Positions 41,728 through 52,211 of a stretch of 64,000 nt of DNA are shown in pieces (position 1 is the stretch's first letter; the number at the start of each line of letters is the position of its first letter). The DNA is from JAPLYB01 sp964481435 (GTDB taxonomy: Archaea > Nanobdellota > Nanobdellia > Pacearchaeales > UBA284), in NCBI GenBank assembly GCA_964481435.1, contig CAYZTH010000001.1, positions 1 to 64,000 of the forward strand. Direction: 5' to 3'. The notes beneath the pieces were generated by a model. The model saw only the letters and a list, made by a program, of their open reading frames with translations. It ran no database searches and was not told the DNA's origin. The position numbers and the translations under genes are program-made.

Positions 41728-42867
41728 TTATTTTCCTGATAATTTAAGATAGAGTTCTTTTGTCCTTTTTCCAATTTCATCCCAATTATTCTTTTTCCAG
41801 TATTTCTCTGACTGAACTTTCAGATATTTTGTCTTTGATGGGCTGTCCAATAGTTCATTTATTTTTTTTACAAGATCAACAGAATCATCTTCCTTGAAAG
41901 TATCTATACATCCTTCTTCTTTCTTGAGGATTACAAAAGAAGGAATATCTGCAGACAGAGTAGGGACTTGATAAGCCAATTGCATGGCCATGGTTGAAGA
42001 GAGGAAGTCTCCTCCTCCTTGGGTATGAAGATTTATCCCAACATCTGCAGCATTGAGAAAAAGAGGCATTTGTTCATCAGGAACAAAACCCAGAAGTTTG
42101 ACTCGGTCTTTAATTTGCAATTCATCGATTTTCTTTACTATACGGTCATAGACTATTTGGTCTTTTGCCAATTGCACTTTTCCAATAATCAAAAGTATTG
42201 TATTTTGGTCTAATTTTTTTATAGCCTCTAAGACCATATCATAGTTTTTAGAGCCCCGGATATAGCCGAGCAAGATTAGAACCTTCTTTCCATGATATCC
42301 CAGCTTATCTTTGCACTTCTCTTCATCTAATCTTTTCATATTTGTTGGAAGTCCAAGAGGGAGAGTCACTATCTTATCTTTGTCAATTTTCCATTCCTCT
42401 ATATTTATCCTCTCTCCATTCTTTGAGTGCGTGATGAATTGGTCAACAAATAATTTTAAGAATACATAAATGAACTTGTAGTAATAGAAAAGCAGCTTCT
42501 CTTTTTTACCTCCGTCCATAGCATAATACTTTGAAGGAGAATCATGCAGCGCCATGACAATTTTTGCCTTTGTGAGCATTTTTAGCCAAGCTAGAAAAGG
42601 GATTATATAAATGCCAACAAATTTTCCCAAGCATTTACCAAATATCCCTATATGGAATTGGATATGTATTATATCTTCTTTTGAAGTTCCTTTTGCGGCC
42701 TTCCTTGCTATGTTTATGAAGTGAAAGGGGTTTGAGGAGGTTTGGTCTTTTATTTCTATAATCTCGGGTTCAATACCGGCCTTTTTCAGAGCATCTGCAA
42801 GCTGTTTTGCATGTTCTGCAATACCACATCTTGTTGGAGGATATGTTGACACAAGTTTTATTTTCAT
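41728..42867 (-). CDS. Family 4 glycosyltransferase
   Basis: 379 aa. N-terminal VSTYPPTRCGIAEHAKQLADAL, donor-side LILLGYIRGSKNYDMVLEAI, LLGFVPDEQMPLFLNAADVG and a weakened E-x7-E (FLSSTMAMQLAYQ), where the first Glu is lost. It is tightly joined to the gene at 40572. Donor not known. Confidence 0.88.
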   Translation of the reverse strand: MKIKLVSTYPPTRCGIAEHAKQLADALKKAGIEPEIIEIKDQTSSNPFHFINIARKAAKGTSKEDIIHIQFHIGIFGKCLGKFVGIYIIPFLAWLKMLTKAKIVMALHDSPSKYYAMDGGKKEKLLFYYYKFIYVFLKLFVDQFITHSKNGERINIEEWKIDKDKIVTLPLGLPTNMKRLDEEKCKDKLGYHGKKVLILLGYIRGSKNYDMVLEAIKKLDQNTILLIIGKVQLAKDQIVYDRIVKKIDELQIKDRVKLLGFVPDEQMPLFLNAADVGINLHTQGGGDFLSSTMAMQLAYQVPTLSADIPSFVILKKEEGCIDTFKEDDSVDLVKKINELLDSPSKTKYLKVQSEKYWKKNNWDEIGKRTKELYLKLSGK

Positions 42868-43016
42868 TTCATTTTTTTATGCCAGAGGCATCCGCCTATT
42901 TATTTTTTTCTTGCAGATTCGTGCCAGAAGACACGGGCAAGATTTAATTTGTTCGATAATAATGCGCTTCTTTTTACATATAAATACTTCATTCTTTCTT
43001 GTGTGGATTTTATTTT

Positions 43017-43844
43017 CTAATTTAGATAGTATCCTAGCAAGAAAGGCACTGCCCTCAAAGCTCTTAAAAAAAAGCTTTTGAAACTTACGCTAAATGATCC
43101 TGCATGTATGTTCCTCGGCCTATTCTTGCTTTTTATAAGTTCAGTATAATATCCAGACCTTACCAAGATTTTATTATTTTTTCCGTATCTATAATTTTTC
43201 TTGAATAATTGTATGAGATTTTCCGGTTCCATATGATAAACCGCATGGTCAAGTTTCCCTGTCCTGTTGGAAAGTTTTGAAAATTCATAGAATGTTATTG
43301 CATGATCTTGTGAGACAACAAAAGGAATGACTTTTTTTGGAATGTTCTTCATAGCTCTGATTAATAAATCTCGTCTATAAAATCTTGGCAGGATTACTCC
43401 TCCAACAGGATTAAGATATTTCTCAGGGTACTTTTGAGTAAGAACCCTGTCTGCATCAAATAAAGAGGGTAAGAATTTTTGTTTGTTGTATGCCCTTTCT
43501 TCCAACCATAAGGAATCGAAGCTGTTCATCAATCCGACTGCTCTTTCCACAGCAGTCTTATCTAGGATCTGATCCGAATCAAGCAGAAGGACAAAATCTC
43601 CCTTGCTTGCCGAAGCTCCAAGATATCTTGAACCAAGAAGCAATCCAGGATATTTTATTATCTTGCACCCATAATCTCTTGCGATGTCCAGGGTTTTATC
43701 TTTGCTTCCGCTGTCAATGACTATTATTTCAATCTTGGTATATGATTGGGCTTTTACCGCGTCTAAACATTTCTTCATAGTTCTCTCGCTGTTAAAAGTG
43801 GGGATGTTTACAGAAACTAGGGGCAATTTATTTGTTTTCTTCAT
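43017..43844 (-). CDS. Family 2 glycosyltransferase
   Basis: 275 aa. VSVNIPTFNSERTMKKCLDAV, IIVIDSGSKDKTLDIAR and DFVLLLDSDQIL (DxD) make a clear GT-A fold. The C-terminal VVSQDHAITFYEFSK carries the catalytic-base region. Co-directional with the GT4 gene at 43854, gap 9 nt. Confidence 0.9.
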   Translation of the reverse strand: MKKTNKLPLVSVNIPTFNSERTMKKCLDAVKAQSYTKIEIIVIDSGSKDKTLDIARDYGCKIIKYPGLLLGSRYLGASASKGDFVLLLDSDQILDKTAVERAVGLMNSFDSLWLEERAYNKQKFLPSLFDADRVLTQKYPEKYLNPVGGVILPRFYRRDLLIRAMKNIPKKVIPFVVSQDHAITFYEFSKLSNRTGKLDHAVYHMEPENLIQLFKKNYRYGKNNKILVRSGYYTELIKSKNRPRNIHAGSFSVSFKSFFLRALRAVPFLLGYYLN

Positions 43845-43853
43845 TTTTAATTT

Positions 43854-44921
43854 TTATTTAGATTTATGTTCATTATCTAGTTTAATTTTCAAAAATAATT
43901 TATCGTATTCATCTGCTTTTTTATTCCAATCAAAGTTCTTACTGAAAGAAAGGGCATTTTTTCCCATTTTTTTTCTAAGGGCCCTATTAGCAATTAAAAT
44001 TTTGGCCTTCTCCTTGAATTCTTCATAATTATTGACTAAAAATCCGGTTTTATTACCCTGGACAACTTCTGGAATTGAAAAGACATTATATCCTATACTC
44101 GGTTTTGCACAGGCCCCGGCTTCAATGAATATTAATCCAAAACCCTCCCATTTTGATGCAGAAACAAAAAAACTGCACTCTTGATAGAGTTTAATCAATT
44201 TTTTTCTGCTGATTCTTCCTAGGAATTCTACTTTGTTAGCACCTATCTCTTTTGCATAATTTTCAAGCCTTTTAGTTAGAGGACCATCTCCCGCTATCTT
44301 TAATTTGAAATTCAAGTCTTTGCTTAGTTTTATTACTTCATCGACTCTTTTATGTGGTTCGTGTCTTCCCACAAAGAGCATAAATTCTTTATCCTGATAA
44401 CTGGGTTTGAACTCGCTTGATATTCCATCATAGATAATCTCTATTCTTTTATCACTGACTCCTTTTCTCTTCAATTCCCATTTTATGCTCTTTGATATAG
44501 CAATTATCTTAGGAACAAATCTTAAAAGGAAATTATTTGTTGAAACTGCCCAGGCCCTCATGAATCTTCTAAATCCTTTTTCAGTGTTTCCATAAGCAGG
44601 GGATCCATTATATGTGACTACTAGGTTTTTTCTCCATAGTGCTAGGTTTAACAGAAAATGATGCAAATTGACAAGGTCATATCCCTCTGTAGCTTTCTTT
44701 AAAGAGGCAAGTTTGTTCAAAAATAAGAAATCTTTCCAGGTCTTGGTGACTAATTTTCTTCCAGAAACAAGTTTTATCTTAAAGTTCTCTTCTGGGAAAT
44801 CTGCATCAAAGGTTATTACATCCACCTCATGTTTTTTTCCGATTCTTCTTGCGATTTCGTATAGTGCAGTGTCTGCGCCACGCCCTCTTAAAAAAGTATC
44901 ATTTACAAAAGCGATTTTCAT
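43854..44921 (-). CDS. Family 4 glycosyltransferase
   Basis: 355 aa. MKIAFVNDTFLRGRGADTAL at the start, VTYNGSPAYGNTEKG, donor side FVGRHEPHKRVDEVIKL, FLGRISRKKLIKLYQECSF and the E-x7-E in SKWEGFGLIFIEAGACAKP. Standard GT-B retaining transferase of the glycan island. Confidence 0.92.
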   Translation of the reverse strand: MKIAFVNDTFLRGRGADTALYEIARRIGKKHEVDVITFDADFPEENFKIKLVSGRKLVTKTWKDFLFLNKLASLKKATEGYDLVNLHHFLLNLALWRKNLVVTYNGSPAYGNTEKGFRRFMRAWAVSTNNFLLRFVPKIIAISKSIKWELKRKGVSDKRIEIIYDGISSEFKPSYQDKEFMLFVGRHEPHKRVDEVIKLSKDLNFKLKIAGDGPLTKRLENYAKEIGANKVEFLGRISRKKLIKLYQECSFFVSASKWEGFGLIFIEAGACAKPSIGYNVFSIPEVVQGNKTGFLVNNYEEFKEKAKILIANRALRKKMGKNALSFSKNFDWNKKADEYDKLFLKIKLDNEHKSK

Positions 44922-44975
44922 GAAGAATAAAACCAGATATATTTTATAAATCTATATTTTTGCGTTTTGTTCTGT

Positions 44976-46004
44976 TTATATAAAGCCAAAGATTATATTT
45001 GCTAGGACCAGGATTCCAAGCAAGGCTTCAATAATTAGAAGCAGTGCAACAACATCTTTTTCATAGACTTTATGAGAGGGTTTCACTTTCTTAAGAACCC
45101 ATATTGCTAGATGAGTAAGGCTGTATATCTTTTTGTAGCGAAGTTCTAGACTGTCATCTTTATTTGGAACCCCAAAATTCCATGCTTTAAATTTGCTGAA
45201 TGCTTTTAAGATTCCCTCAATTATGAATGGCAAGAATAAGATGACTGCGGGTTTTTCCATATTTCCAAGTATTGCGAAGCAGCCGATTAAAGCACCTATG
45301 ACATAAGTCAGGGTATTTCCAGGAAAGATCCTCGCAGGAATTTTATTTAATAAATAAAATGCAAACAAAGCAAGTACGATGATGCCCGCAATTAAAGCTA
45401 GCCACTGTTGTCCCGTAGCTAGTGAAACAATTCCTAAAAAGACGAATACAATGCCCCCTAAACCCGCTTCTAGCCCATTATACCCTGCCAATAGATTAAA
45501 CCCATTGGTGGTGCCAACAATAGACAGGGGTATGATAACCAACGGATATATCAGGCCAAGATTAACACTTCCAAAGAAAGGAAGGATTATTGAGGAGTCG
45601 CCAGCATTAATGACCATTAAAGGGATAGCTAGGGGGATTGTCATCAGTATCTTCTTATAACCACTTATGGAAGATTTCTCCCAGCCGAATATATCATCTA
45701 TAAATCCGATAAAACAAGCAAGCAGTAGTGTGATGACCATCGTAAGGATTTCAGTATTGTGCAGTATGGAATTAATGATAAATGTTCTAAAGAACATATA
45801 GACAAAAATAGTCACGACAATGGATATCGCGACAGCTATGCCTCCAACCTTGGGGACAAGTGGCTTTTTGTATTTGTTCATGTCTGGAACAAGCATGTTC
45901 TTGTGGGAGCCGGCAAGTTTGATCCACCATCTTGTTAGAAAAAAGCACAGAAAAAAGGCTAAGGCAAAGATCAAAATTAAAATAGAGAGATTTGTCCAAA
46001 ACAT
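44976..46004 (-). CDS. UDP-GlcNAc-type:polyprenyl-phosphate sugar-1-phosphate transferase
   Basis: 342 aa, about ten helices. Motifs of the MraY/WecA/DPAGT1 family: PKVGGIAVAISIV, CFIGFIDDIFGWEK (Asp-Asp), GTTNGFNLLAGYNGLEAGLG and FPGNTLTYVIGALIG. The N-x-x-x-N-x-x-x-G arrangement and the AGYNGLE loop are closest to the archaeal/eukaryotic GPT (AglH) type. It starts lipid-linked oligosaccharide assembly and sits beside STT3. Confidence 0.93.
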   Translation of the reverse strand: MFWTNLSILILIFALAFFLCFFLTRWWIKLAGSHKNMLVPDMNKYKKPLVPKVGGIAVAISIVVTIFVYMFFRTFIINSILHNTEILTMVITLLLACFIGFIDDIFGWEKSSISGYKKILMTIPLAIPLMVINAGDSSIILPFFGSVNLGLIYPLVIIPLSIVGTTNGFNLLAGYNGLEAGLGGIVFVFLGIVSLATGQQWLALIAGIIVLALFAFYLLNKIPARIFPGNTLTYVIGALIGCFAILGNMEKPAVILFLPFIIEGILKAFSKFKAWNFGVPNKDDSLELRYKKIYSLTHLAIWVLKKVKPSHKVYEKDVVALLLIIEALLGILVLANIIFGFI

Positions 46005-46070
46005 TTTATTTATTGAGATATTTAGGTATATCCAAAAAATTAAGAAATCTTATAAATCTTTCCTATACCC

Positions 46071-48971
46071 CTAAATTCCCAGATAGTCTAATTTTCCAAA
46101 AGTGTTCGGATTTGATATATCTACATTCGTCTCCAGATACTCATTATAGTAAGGGGTGTTACTTGGATAATTCACTTTCCAGATCTTAATAGGTCCCTGG
46201 ACTCCTCCAGCATAAACAATGTCTCCGATTGTTAGATTATAATTATCCCTAAGCTGTTTCACAAAAGGAGAGGGCTCATTATGCGCCAATACAAAGTTTT
46301 CTGATTCATCTAGAAGATATAATCTGACCCACTGGGTATTAAGGGCTTTTTCACTTAAGTATAATCCGATTCCAAGATTATTTACTCCTGTTTGAGAAAT
46401 GCTTGGAATAATATAAAGCATGGATTCAATCATTTTTTCATTACCTCTTCTCAGGTCATATCTTCTCCCCTGGGCCCATAGATATCTTATTGGAATACGA
46501 TACTGTTGGCCATTATAGACCATGACTGCTTCAAGGTTGTTTACTGATTGTGTGTTTTTGTCTATGGTCAATAAAAATAAAGCGATTCCAGCTCTTTGCA
46601 TGGGGAATAATTGTCCATTCCAGAGCATATCCTCGTCTATGGCTGTGCCATAATTGCCATTTGCGTAAACATAGATTGTTTCATTCTTTGTTTCCTGAGT
46701 TTGTTTTTGGTCCAGAGAGAAAGTACTTATCCAGCTTAGCCGGTCTAATCCTGTTTTATCAGAGCCGATGCTCGCAAACGCAGAGTACTTGCCTATATCT
46801 GAACTATCAATAAGGACATAGGAAACATTATATGCTTTGCAGACCTGTAGGGCTGTTGATTCATTTTTAGCATCTAGAAGATATCTTGCAGTGACGTGGT
46901 CCCAAAACGCATTCCAGTGACCTCCGTCTGTGACTGTTGGTCTCTGCCCATAGTACTGAACCCAATAACCATAGTCCCACCAGTGCACAAATATAGAATC
47001 TTTTGGTGTCTCTGTTCTTGTCCACTCCATTGCTTTCTGCCACTGTTCATAATAGGCGCTGTTTACAGTGGCTCTTGCCTCTTGAGTGGCTGATTGTTCA
47101 TTATTCAAGAAATTTATTATCAAGAATACTGCAATAAATATCACCACAGCACAGACGAGTATCTTATAAGCGTTCTTCTTTATTGTAAACATATATTCAG
47201 ATAGTTTTACAGGTAAGAATACCGAAGCGATGATTATTGCAGGACTGACGATGAAGAATAATCTGACCGCACCCCTCATGGAGATAATTATCCAGAAGAA
47301 GAACGATAGTAGAAGAAGGTGTATGAAATTTATTTTTTTTAAGTCTTCATTTAATTTTTCATCTTTTTTTGCATTGGCGTATATGTACATAAATAGCATT
47401 ATTGCTACAAAGATAATTATCCCTCCAAAATAGAGGATACTGCTGAAAGCATTTTCTCCATTGAGGATGTCTGAAGCAGAAACCCTTGAAAAAATGAGAT
47501 TAAACAATAAGAATGCAAATCCCACATTCAATAGGGAATTCCAATCTTTTTTCTGTATAGAGTGGATTAAAGTGCCTATTGATACGATGAGATAAATTCC
47601 CAGGAGCATATAGTCCACTGTAGGAGTGAGGTTTGAGAAGATTAATAGCAACCATATCACCAAAGAAATCGCAAGATAAACCGGATAGATATATCTTTTC
47701 TTGACATCGAAGTGCTTTACAGCTTCATAAAATAAGAGGAAGGTTCCAAAAAGGAATGTCCAGAAGAACCAACTAAAAGACGCCAAGACTTGCATTACAT
47801 ATGGCGCACTGTTCTCTGCAACAGTTAGGGCTATTCTCCCACCACCAAACGGATTTATTAGTTTTGCAATTATGATATTAAGAGAATCTGAAAGCAAGCC
47901 CCTTTTCAGAATCAGCATAGCGATGATGACTAAAATAACAGAGATTATCAAACTGATTACGCTTTCAGGCAATTTTATCTTGTCTTTGATCTTCCTTAAT
48001 TTTGTACTGAAAATAATTTGATCGATTATCAAGACTCCTAAAATAGCAATGCAAAAACCGCTATCTTGCAGAGATAGCAAAGTTCCTCCCAAACCTACTT
48101 TAAACATGGAAAATATCAATGCGGGAATCAGCCACGATGCAAAAATCAAGAGAGTCTTCTTCTTTTCTTTATTGAACAAGAAAGCTATTAGTGTTGCCAA
48201 TCCAAAAGCCATAAAAATATATCTGAAACCGCCCCAGCTATAGATCATTATTCCCGTGAATATTCCGGATAAGATTCCAAAAGGAAGCATCTTCTTGATT
48301 TTATCCTGTTTCCATGCTAGAACTATGAACAGAAGAGCTGCCCAGAAGAATACCATTCCCAAGCTCTCAATCTCCGGAATGCCCCCCGTAGTTCTATGGA
48401 TTATTTCGGGAGCAACAACATAAAACAAGGTTGCAATCAAAGCGCCAATTGCCGAAAATTTTTTAGGCATCATAAAAGAGAATATTACATAAAGGAATAA
48501 GAAGAATAAAATAAATGCCAGGCCTGAGAAGATGACCGGGGCTATTATTGCAACAAATTCAACACTTTTTTGAGGTCCATGCAGGAAGGGGCTTAGTATT
48601 TTATACAGATAAGCGATTGCCCATGGCATCAGGCTATTTTTAGCATAGCTTGTCGCGCCAAGTGGCGCTGAAGTCATATGGTCTATTGGTTGATACTGGC
48701 CAGAAGAGATATCTTTTGCCAGTCTTAAATATAAAAATGGATCAAGATCCGGACCAAGAGTATAATTTCCATTTGTGACATCTTTTAGATAAGGAATATT
48801 TGTAGTCCTGAGATGGCATCCAAAATAAACAATTACTGCAAGCAAGATAATGACTAGAATGACAAACCAGTACTTTTTGAAGAAAGTTCCAATTGATTTG
48901 GATGGTGTTTTATCCCCCTTTACCTCCAAATTTTCCTTTTTTTCTGGATTTTCCGTATTCACTTCGTTCAT
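46071..48971 (-). CDS. aglB: STT3/AglB oligosaccharyltransferase
   Basis: 966 aa. About 13 membrane helices; first loop with DPFLYLRLAKDISSG and DPDPFL-like acidic motif, then the catalytic WWDYGYWVQYYGQRPTVTDGG near 660-680. A soluble C-terminal domain follows. Transfers lipid-linked glycan to Asn of secreted proteins. Its stop overlaps nothing; the upstream flippase overlaps its ATG by 4 nt, so the two are translated together. Confidence 0.96.
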   Translation of the reverse strand: MNEVNTENPEKKENLEVKGDKTPSKSIGTFFKKYWFVILVIILLAVIVYFGCHLRTTNIPYLKDVTNGNYTLGPDLDPFLYLRLAKDISSGQYQPIDHMTSAPLGATSYAKNSLMPWAIAYLYKILSPFLHGPQKSVEFVAIIAPVIFSGLAFILFFLFLYVIFSFMMPKKFSAIGALIATLFYVVAPEIIHRTTGGIPEIESLGMVFFWAALLFIVLAWKQDKIKKMLPFGILSGIFTGIMIYSWGGFRYIFMAFGLATLIAFLFNKEKKKTLLIFASWLIPALIFSMFKVGLGGTLLSLQDSGFCIAILGVLIIDQIIFSTKLRKIKDKIKLPESVISLIISVILVIIAMLILKRGLLSDSLNIIIAKLINPFGGGRIALTVAENSAPYVMQVLASFSWFFWTFLFGTFLLFYEAVKHFDVKKRYIYPVYLAISLVIWLLLIFSNLTPTVDYMLLGIYLIVSIGTLIHSIQKKDWNSLLNVGFAFLLFNLIFSRVSASDILNGENAFSSILYFGGIIIFVAIMLFMYIYANAKKDEKLNEDLKKINFIHLLLLSFFFWIIISMRGAVRLFFIVSPAIIIASVFLPVKLSEYMFTIKKNAYKILVCAVVIFIAVFLIINFLNNEQSATQEARATVNSAYYEQWQKAMEWTRTETPKDSIFVHWWDYGYWVQYYGQRPTVTDGGHWNAFWDHVTARYLLDAKNESTALQVCKAYNVSYVLIDSSDIGKYSAFASIGSDKTGLDRLSWISTFSLDQKQTQETKNETIYVYANGNYGTAIDEDMLWNGQLFPMQRAGIALFLLTIDKNTQSVNNLEAVMVYNGQQYRIPIRYLWAQGRRYDLRRGNEKMIESMLYIIPSISQTGVNNLGIGLYLSEKALNTQWVRLYLLDESENFVLAHNEPSPFVKQLRDNYNLTIGDIVYAGGVQGPIKIWKVNYPSNTPYYNEYLETNVDISNPNTFGKLDYLGI

Positions 48972-50323
48972 TTTTTCTTAAGAAGGAATCGCTTTTTATA
49001 CCTTTCCTTTTTCAAATTTTTCTTTTTTGATTCTGGTTTTTGTTCTTTATGGAAGATGTTTATGCTGCCTAAAAGGGCCAGCGGCTCACGTTCTTTATGC
49101 TGCACTAGGCTGACAATAAACATGCTTATCAAAAGAAGGGCATTAAGGATTATCAACACCCAGATGAACTGCATTATACTTTGGTGGAAGAAGATTAACA
49201 GGGCAATTTGCAAGAAAGCAGCGGTCAATAGTATTCTGAAGGTCATTTTTTTATTCTTGTTTGTTACAAGGTTATAATAGACCAGCAGATTAGCAAAAGA
49301 GAATAGGGCCATGGCGAGTATCATGTACTTAAGATATGGTGCAGCAAGCAGATACTTGCTACCCAAGACTATCTTTACGAATTCTTCAGAAAAGAACAAT
49401 GAAAGGATAAAAGCTGCACCAAAAAGAGCAGCAATCAACCCGCCTGCTTTTTTAAGAATATTCATACTCTCTTTTTTATGATTTTTTTCATGCTCTCCAG
49501 CTAAATTCGGAACCATTACTCTCTTTATTCCGGTAGCTATGAAAAATAATGCTTTCCCGATAGTAGATATACCGCCATATACTCCGGCTATTCTCGGGGT
49601 GAAATAGTACCTCGCGATTATTACGTCCACGCTGTACATCAGAGTAACTAGGCCGAAGATAAGGAGCGTAGCGAGGGAGTATTTTGTTGTTTTTTCCTCA
49701 CTTTTTTGTTGTTTTGCCTTTCTTAGGTCTTTAAAATACCAATAACCAAGAATAAATGCTAGGCCCGTGGATATGGGCACAGAAAGCAAGGCCCCGTAGA
49801 TTTTCATATTTGCTGGCAGCATGACCACAATGACCATTGCGGCGACTAATTTTGCCACATTGAATATAGAATCATTTATGCCCATCGCTTTGAACTTCTC
49901 AAATCCCTGGAAAATACCCCACATGACCGGCAAAACAAATGCAAAAACCAGAGAGAGTGATGTTGCAACAAGAATGGAAAAGGTTGTATGGATCAGCATA
50001 GCTATCAAGGGGCTTATTGCTAAGAAGATTACAAATAATACTCCCGAAAGGAGAAACATCCTCTTGAGATAACTGCTCATCAGCCAGTGCATCTTGCCTT
50101 TCTCATTTTTGATTCTGAATTTTGCGATGAAAACAGACACGACGGTTCTTATTGTTTCTTGAGGAATAGTTAAAATGTACATCAAGGAGTTTATTGAAGC
50201 TAAGAGGCCGTAGTCCTCCACACTTAACATCCTAGCCATGGCAAAGAAATAAAGATAGCTTGCAATTCCCGCAACAGCTGAGAAAAGTAATAGGGTCATT
50301 GCATCTTTGGTTATTTTGTGCAT
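48968..50323 (-). CDS. Polysaccharide flippase (Wzx-like)
   Basis: 451 aa with about 12-14 helices. Motifs SAVAGIASYLYFFAMARMLSV and EDYGLLASINSLMYIL near the start, KALFFIATGIKRVMVPNLAG in the middle. A highly basic Lys-rich tail closes it. It shares the ATG of aglB by a 4-nt overlap (ATGA), so it probably moves the lipid-linked glycan that AglB uses. Confidence 0.88.
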   Translation of the reverse strand: MHKITKDAMTLLLFSAVAGIASYLYFFAMARMLSVEDYGLLASINSLMYILTIPQETIRTVVSVFIAKFRIKNEKGKMHWLMSSYLKRMFLLSGVLFVIFLAISPLIAMLIHTTFSILVATSLSLVFAFVLPVMWGIFQGFEKFKAMGINDSIFNVAKLVAAMVIVVMLPANMKIYGALLSVPISTGLAFILGYWYFKDLRKAKQQKSEEKTTKYSLATLLIFGLVTLMYSVDVIIARYYFTPRIAGVYGGISTIGKALFFIATGIKRVMVPNLAGEHEKNHKKESMNILKKAGGLIAALFGAAFILSLFFSEEFVKIVLGSKYLLAAPYLKYMILAMALFSFANLLVYYNLVTNKNKKMTFRILLTAAFLQIALLIFFHQSIMQFIWVLIILNALLLISMFIVSLVQHKEREPLALLGSINIFHKEQKPESKKKNLKKERYKKRFLLKKK

Positions 50324-50366
50324 TTTTCTTATTAAAGGTTATATTTTCAGGTTTTAAAACTAGTCC

Positions 50367-51236
50367 TTATATCTTAAAAAAAGACATCATCCAAGGCGTA
50401 AAAAAGACTTCAATTATTGCCGCAAGAATTAGTATTATTAGCGCCACTATTATCAGATCTAGAGAATCCTGGACCGTATGCCAGAACGCTTTCTTTCCAA
50501 GCTTGTGTCTTATTATCGATACGCTTATTATTCCTCCGGCTAGGGCAGTCACAAAATATGCCGCAATCTCGGGAATTCCATGAATAAGGTATCTCAAAAG
50601 AGAAAGAGGCATGTTAGCAAGAGAGCCCTTTGCGAACAGACCCATTGCTACTCCAATGACACTTGCGTTCCATGCAAGGATAAAAATTGCCCCTGCTCCA
50701 AAAACAAAAGAAAATAAGAGTATTGTAAGCATGACAAAGAAATTATTGGATAAGATAGATGAGAATGCATTCAACCTACTTTTAAAATCAAGTCCAATAG
50801 TGTGCCCAGTGATTTGTGCGCAATTCTTCAGATCTCCGGCATTGATAGAACAGTACGAATCAAGCTGTGCTTGGAAATTTGCATGAATCATGTCCTGTGG
50901 CATCAATATGAAAGCAAGGGAAAAAGCCAGGATATACCCTAAAAATAAGAATAACATTGCAGTTAAGGCCTTTCCATGTTCTTTGATAAGAATTTTTTCT
51001 TCTTTTATTTTATCCTCTTTCTTCTCTTCTAGTCTGATTAGATAATACATAAAAGGCAAGGAGAGCATTGTTGTAAATGTCACGACGAAAACACTGCTGT
51101 ACGATTCTAGGGCCGCGCTCTTATAGAATAAAAAAGTTGCAAGCAAAACAGAGATTATGGCGTAGAAGAAACCAATCAGCAGCATCTCAACGGGTTTTCT
51201 TTCAGCTTTTCTAGGCTTTATCAGGAATTCTAGCAT
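50367..51236 (-). CDS. SpoIIM/DUF95-type integral membrane protein
   Basis: 289 aa, about six to seven helices. Matches the SpoIIM family by LLFSFVFGAGAIFILAWNAS, VIGVAMGLFAKG and HGIPEIAAYFVTALAGGIIS. Archaeal members are of unknown function; the bacterial SpoIIM helps in septal peptidoglycan remodelling. It is just outside the glycan island and separate from it by 43 nt. Confidence 0.85.
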   Translation of the reverse strand: MLEFLIKPRKAERKPVEMLLIGFFYAIISVLLATFLFYKSAALESYSSVFVVTFTTMLSLPFMYYLIRLEEKKEDKIKEEKILIKEHGKALTAMLFLFLGYILAFSLAFILMPQDMIHANFQAQLDSYCSINAGDLKNCAQITGHTIGLDFKSRLNAFSSILSNNFFVMLTILLFSFVFGAGAIFILAWNASVIGVAMGLFAKGSLANMPLSLLRYLIHGIPEIAAYFVTALAGGIISVSIIRHKLGKKAFWHTVQDSLDLIIVALIILILAAIIEVFFTPWMMSFFKI

Positions 51237-51337
51237 TTTTCTCTCTTTTTTGTCTATTTAAAATATAGCGGCTTCCTCTTTTAAAAGCTTTCTACCTGTT
51301 CAACAATAGATTTTTAATCTCTTTTTTCTTTTAGATT

Positions 51338-52210
51338 ATGTCCAAATTATTACAAAAAGAGGTAAGCATGAAAAAAGAAAGGTTTGAAAATATCTGTCAA
51401 GACATAAAGTCCATAAAAATACAGGGAGCAGAGAATATTGCACGCGCTGCCTTGAAAGCCTTGCTCATCAGGCACGATTCTCAGTCAGTTAAAAAATTGA
51501 TATCTCTAAGGCCGACCGAGCCTTGCCTAAGAAATTGCATTACTCATGCCCTAAGTTTTCCTGAAATTAAGGAAGGAGTTTCAAGAACACTGAAAATTAT
51601 GGACGATTCTAGGAAAAAAATAAGGATAATGGGTTCAAGATTGATAAAAAATAATTCAATAGTATTCACGCACTGTCACAGCTCAACAGTCATCTCCATC
51701 TTAATTGAAGCTAAAAAACAGGGAAAACACTTCGAAGTATACAACACTGAAACAAGACCTAATTTCCAGGGAAGAAAAACCGCTGTTGAGCTTTTGAAAG
51801 CAGGAATTCCCGTTACCATGTTTATTGATTCTGCTGCCTCAACAGCCATCAGACGTGCAGATTTATTCTTATTTGGGGTAGATGCAATAACCACTCGGAG
51901 CATAATAAACAAGGTGGGAAATAAAACCATGGCAGAAATTGCCCAAAGATATGATACTCCAAGCTATGCCTGTTCATTCTCTTGGAAGTTCGATTCAAAA
52001 ACCGCCATCGGGGACATGGAAAAATTAGAGAAAAGAGATGAAAAAGAAGTATGGTTTGAAAAACCAAGTAAATTGAAAATAAATAACATTGTTTTTGATG
52101 AAATCCCTCTTTCACTTGTGACCGGGATTATCTCTGAGCTAGGGGTCCTCGAACCTGCGACGTTCACAAATGAATTACAAAAGCACTATCCCAAAGTCTT
52201 TAATCTATAA
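51338..52210 (+). CDS. Ribose-1,5-bisphosphate isomerase / aIF2B-alpha family protein
   Basis: 290 aa. VFTHCHSSTVISILIEAKKQ, NTETRPNFQGRKTAVELLKA and FIDSAASTAIRRADLFLFGVDA are the core motifs of the R15P isomerase/eIF2B-like family, with Cys and Asp of the active site. In archaea the enzyme makes ribulose-1,5-bisphosphate for type III RuBisCO. An internal ATG at 51368 preceded by gaggtaagc is an alternative start; a TATA-like run 25 nt before 51338 supports the first. Confidence 0.9.
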   Translation: MSKLLQKEVSMKKERFENICQDIKSIKIQGAENIARAALKALLIRHDSQSVKKLISLRPTEPCLRNCITHALSFPEIKEGVSRTLKIMDDSRKKIRIMGSRLIKNNSIVFTHCHSSTVISILIEAKKQGKHFEVYNTETRPNFQGRKTAVELLKAGIPVTMFIDSAASTAIRRADLFLFGVDAITTRSIINKVGNKTMAEIAQRYDTPSYACSFSWKFDSKTAIGDMEKLEKRDEKEVWFEKPSKLKINNIVFDEIPLSLVTGIISELGVLEPATFTNELQKHYPKVFNL

Positions 52211-52211
52211 G

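Noticed and set aside
42868..43016. Weak hairpin (cttgc...gcaag, cgtg...cacg) between transferase genes
   Set aside because: The stem is broken and short, and no promoter or T run goes with it; no function can be supported.
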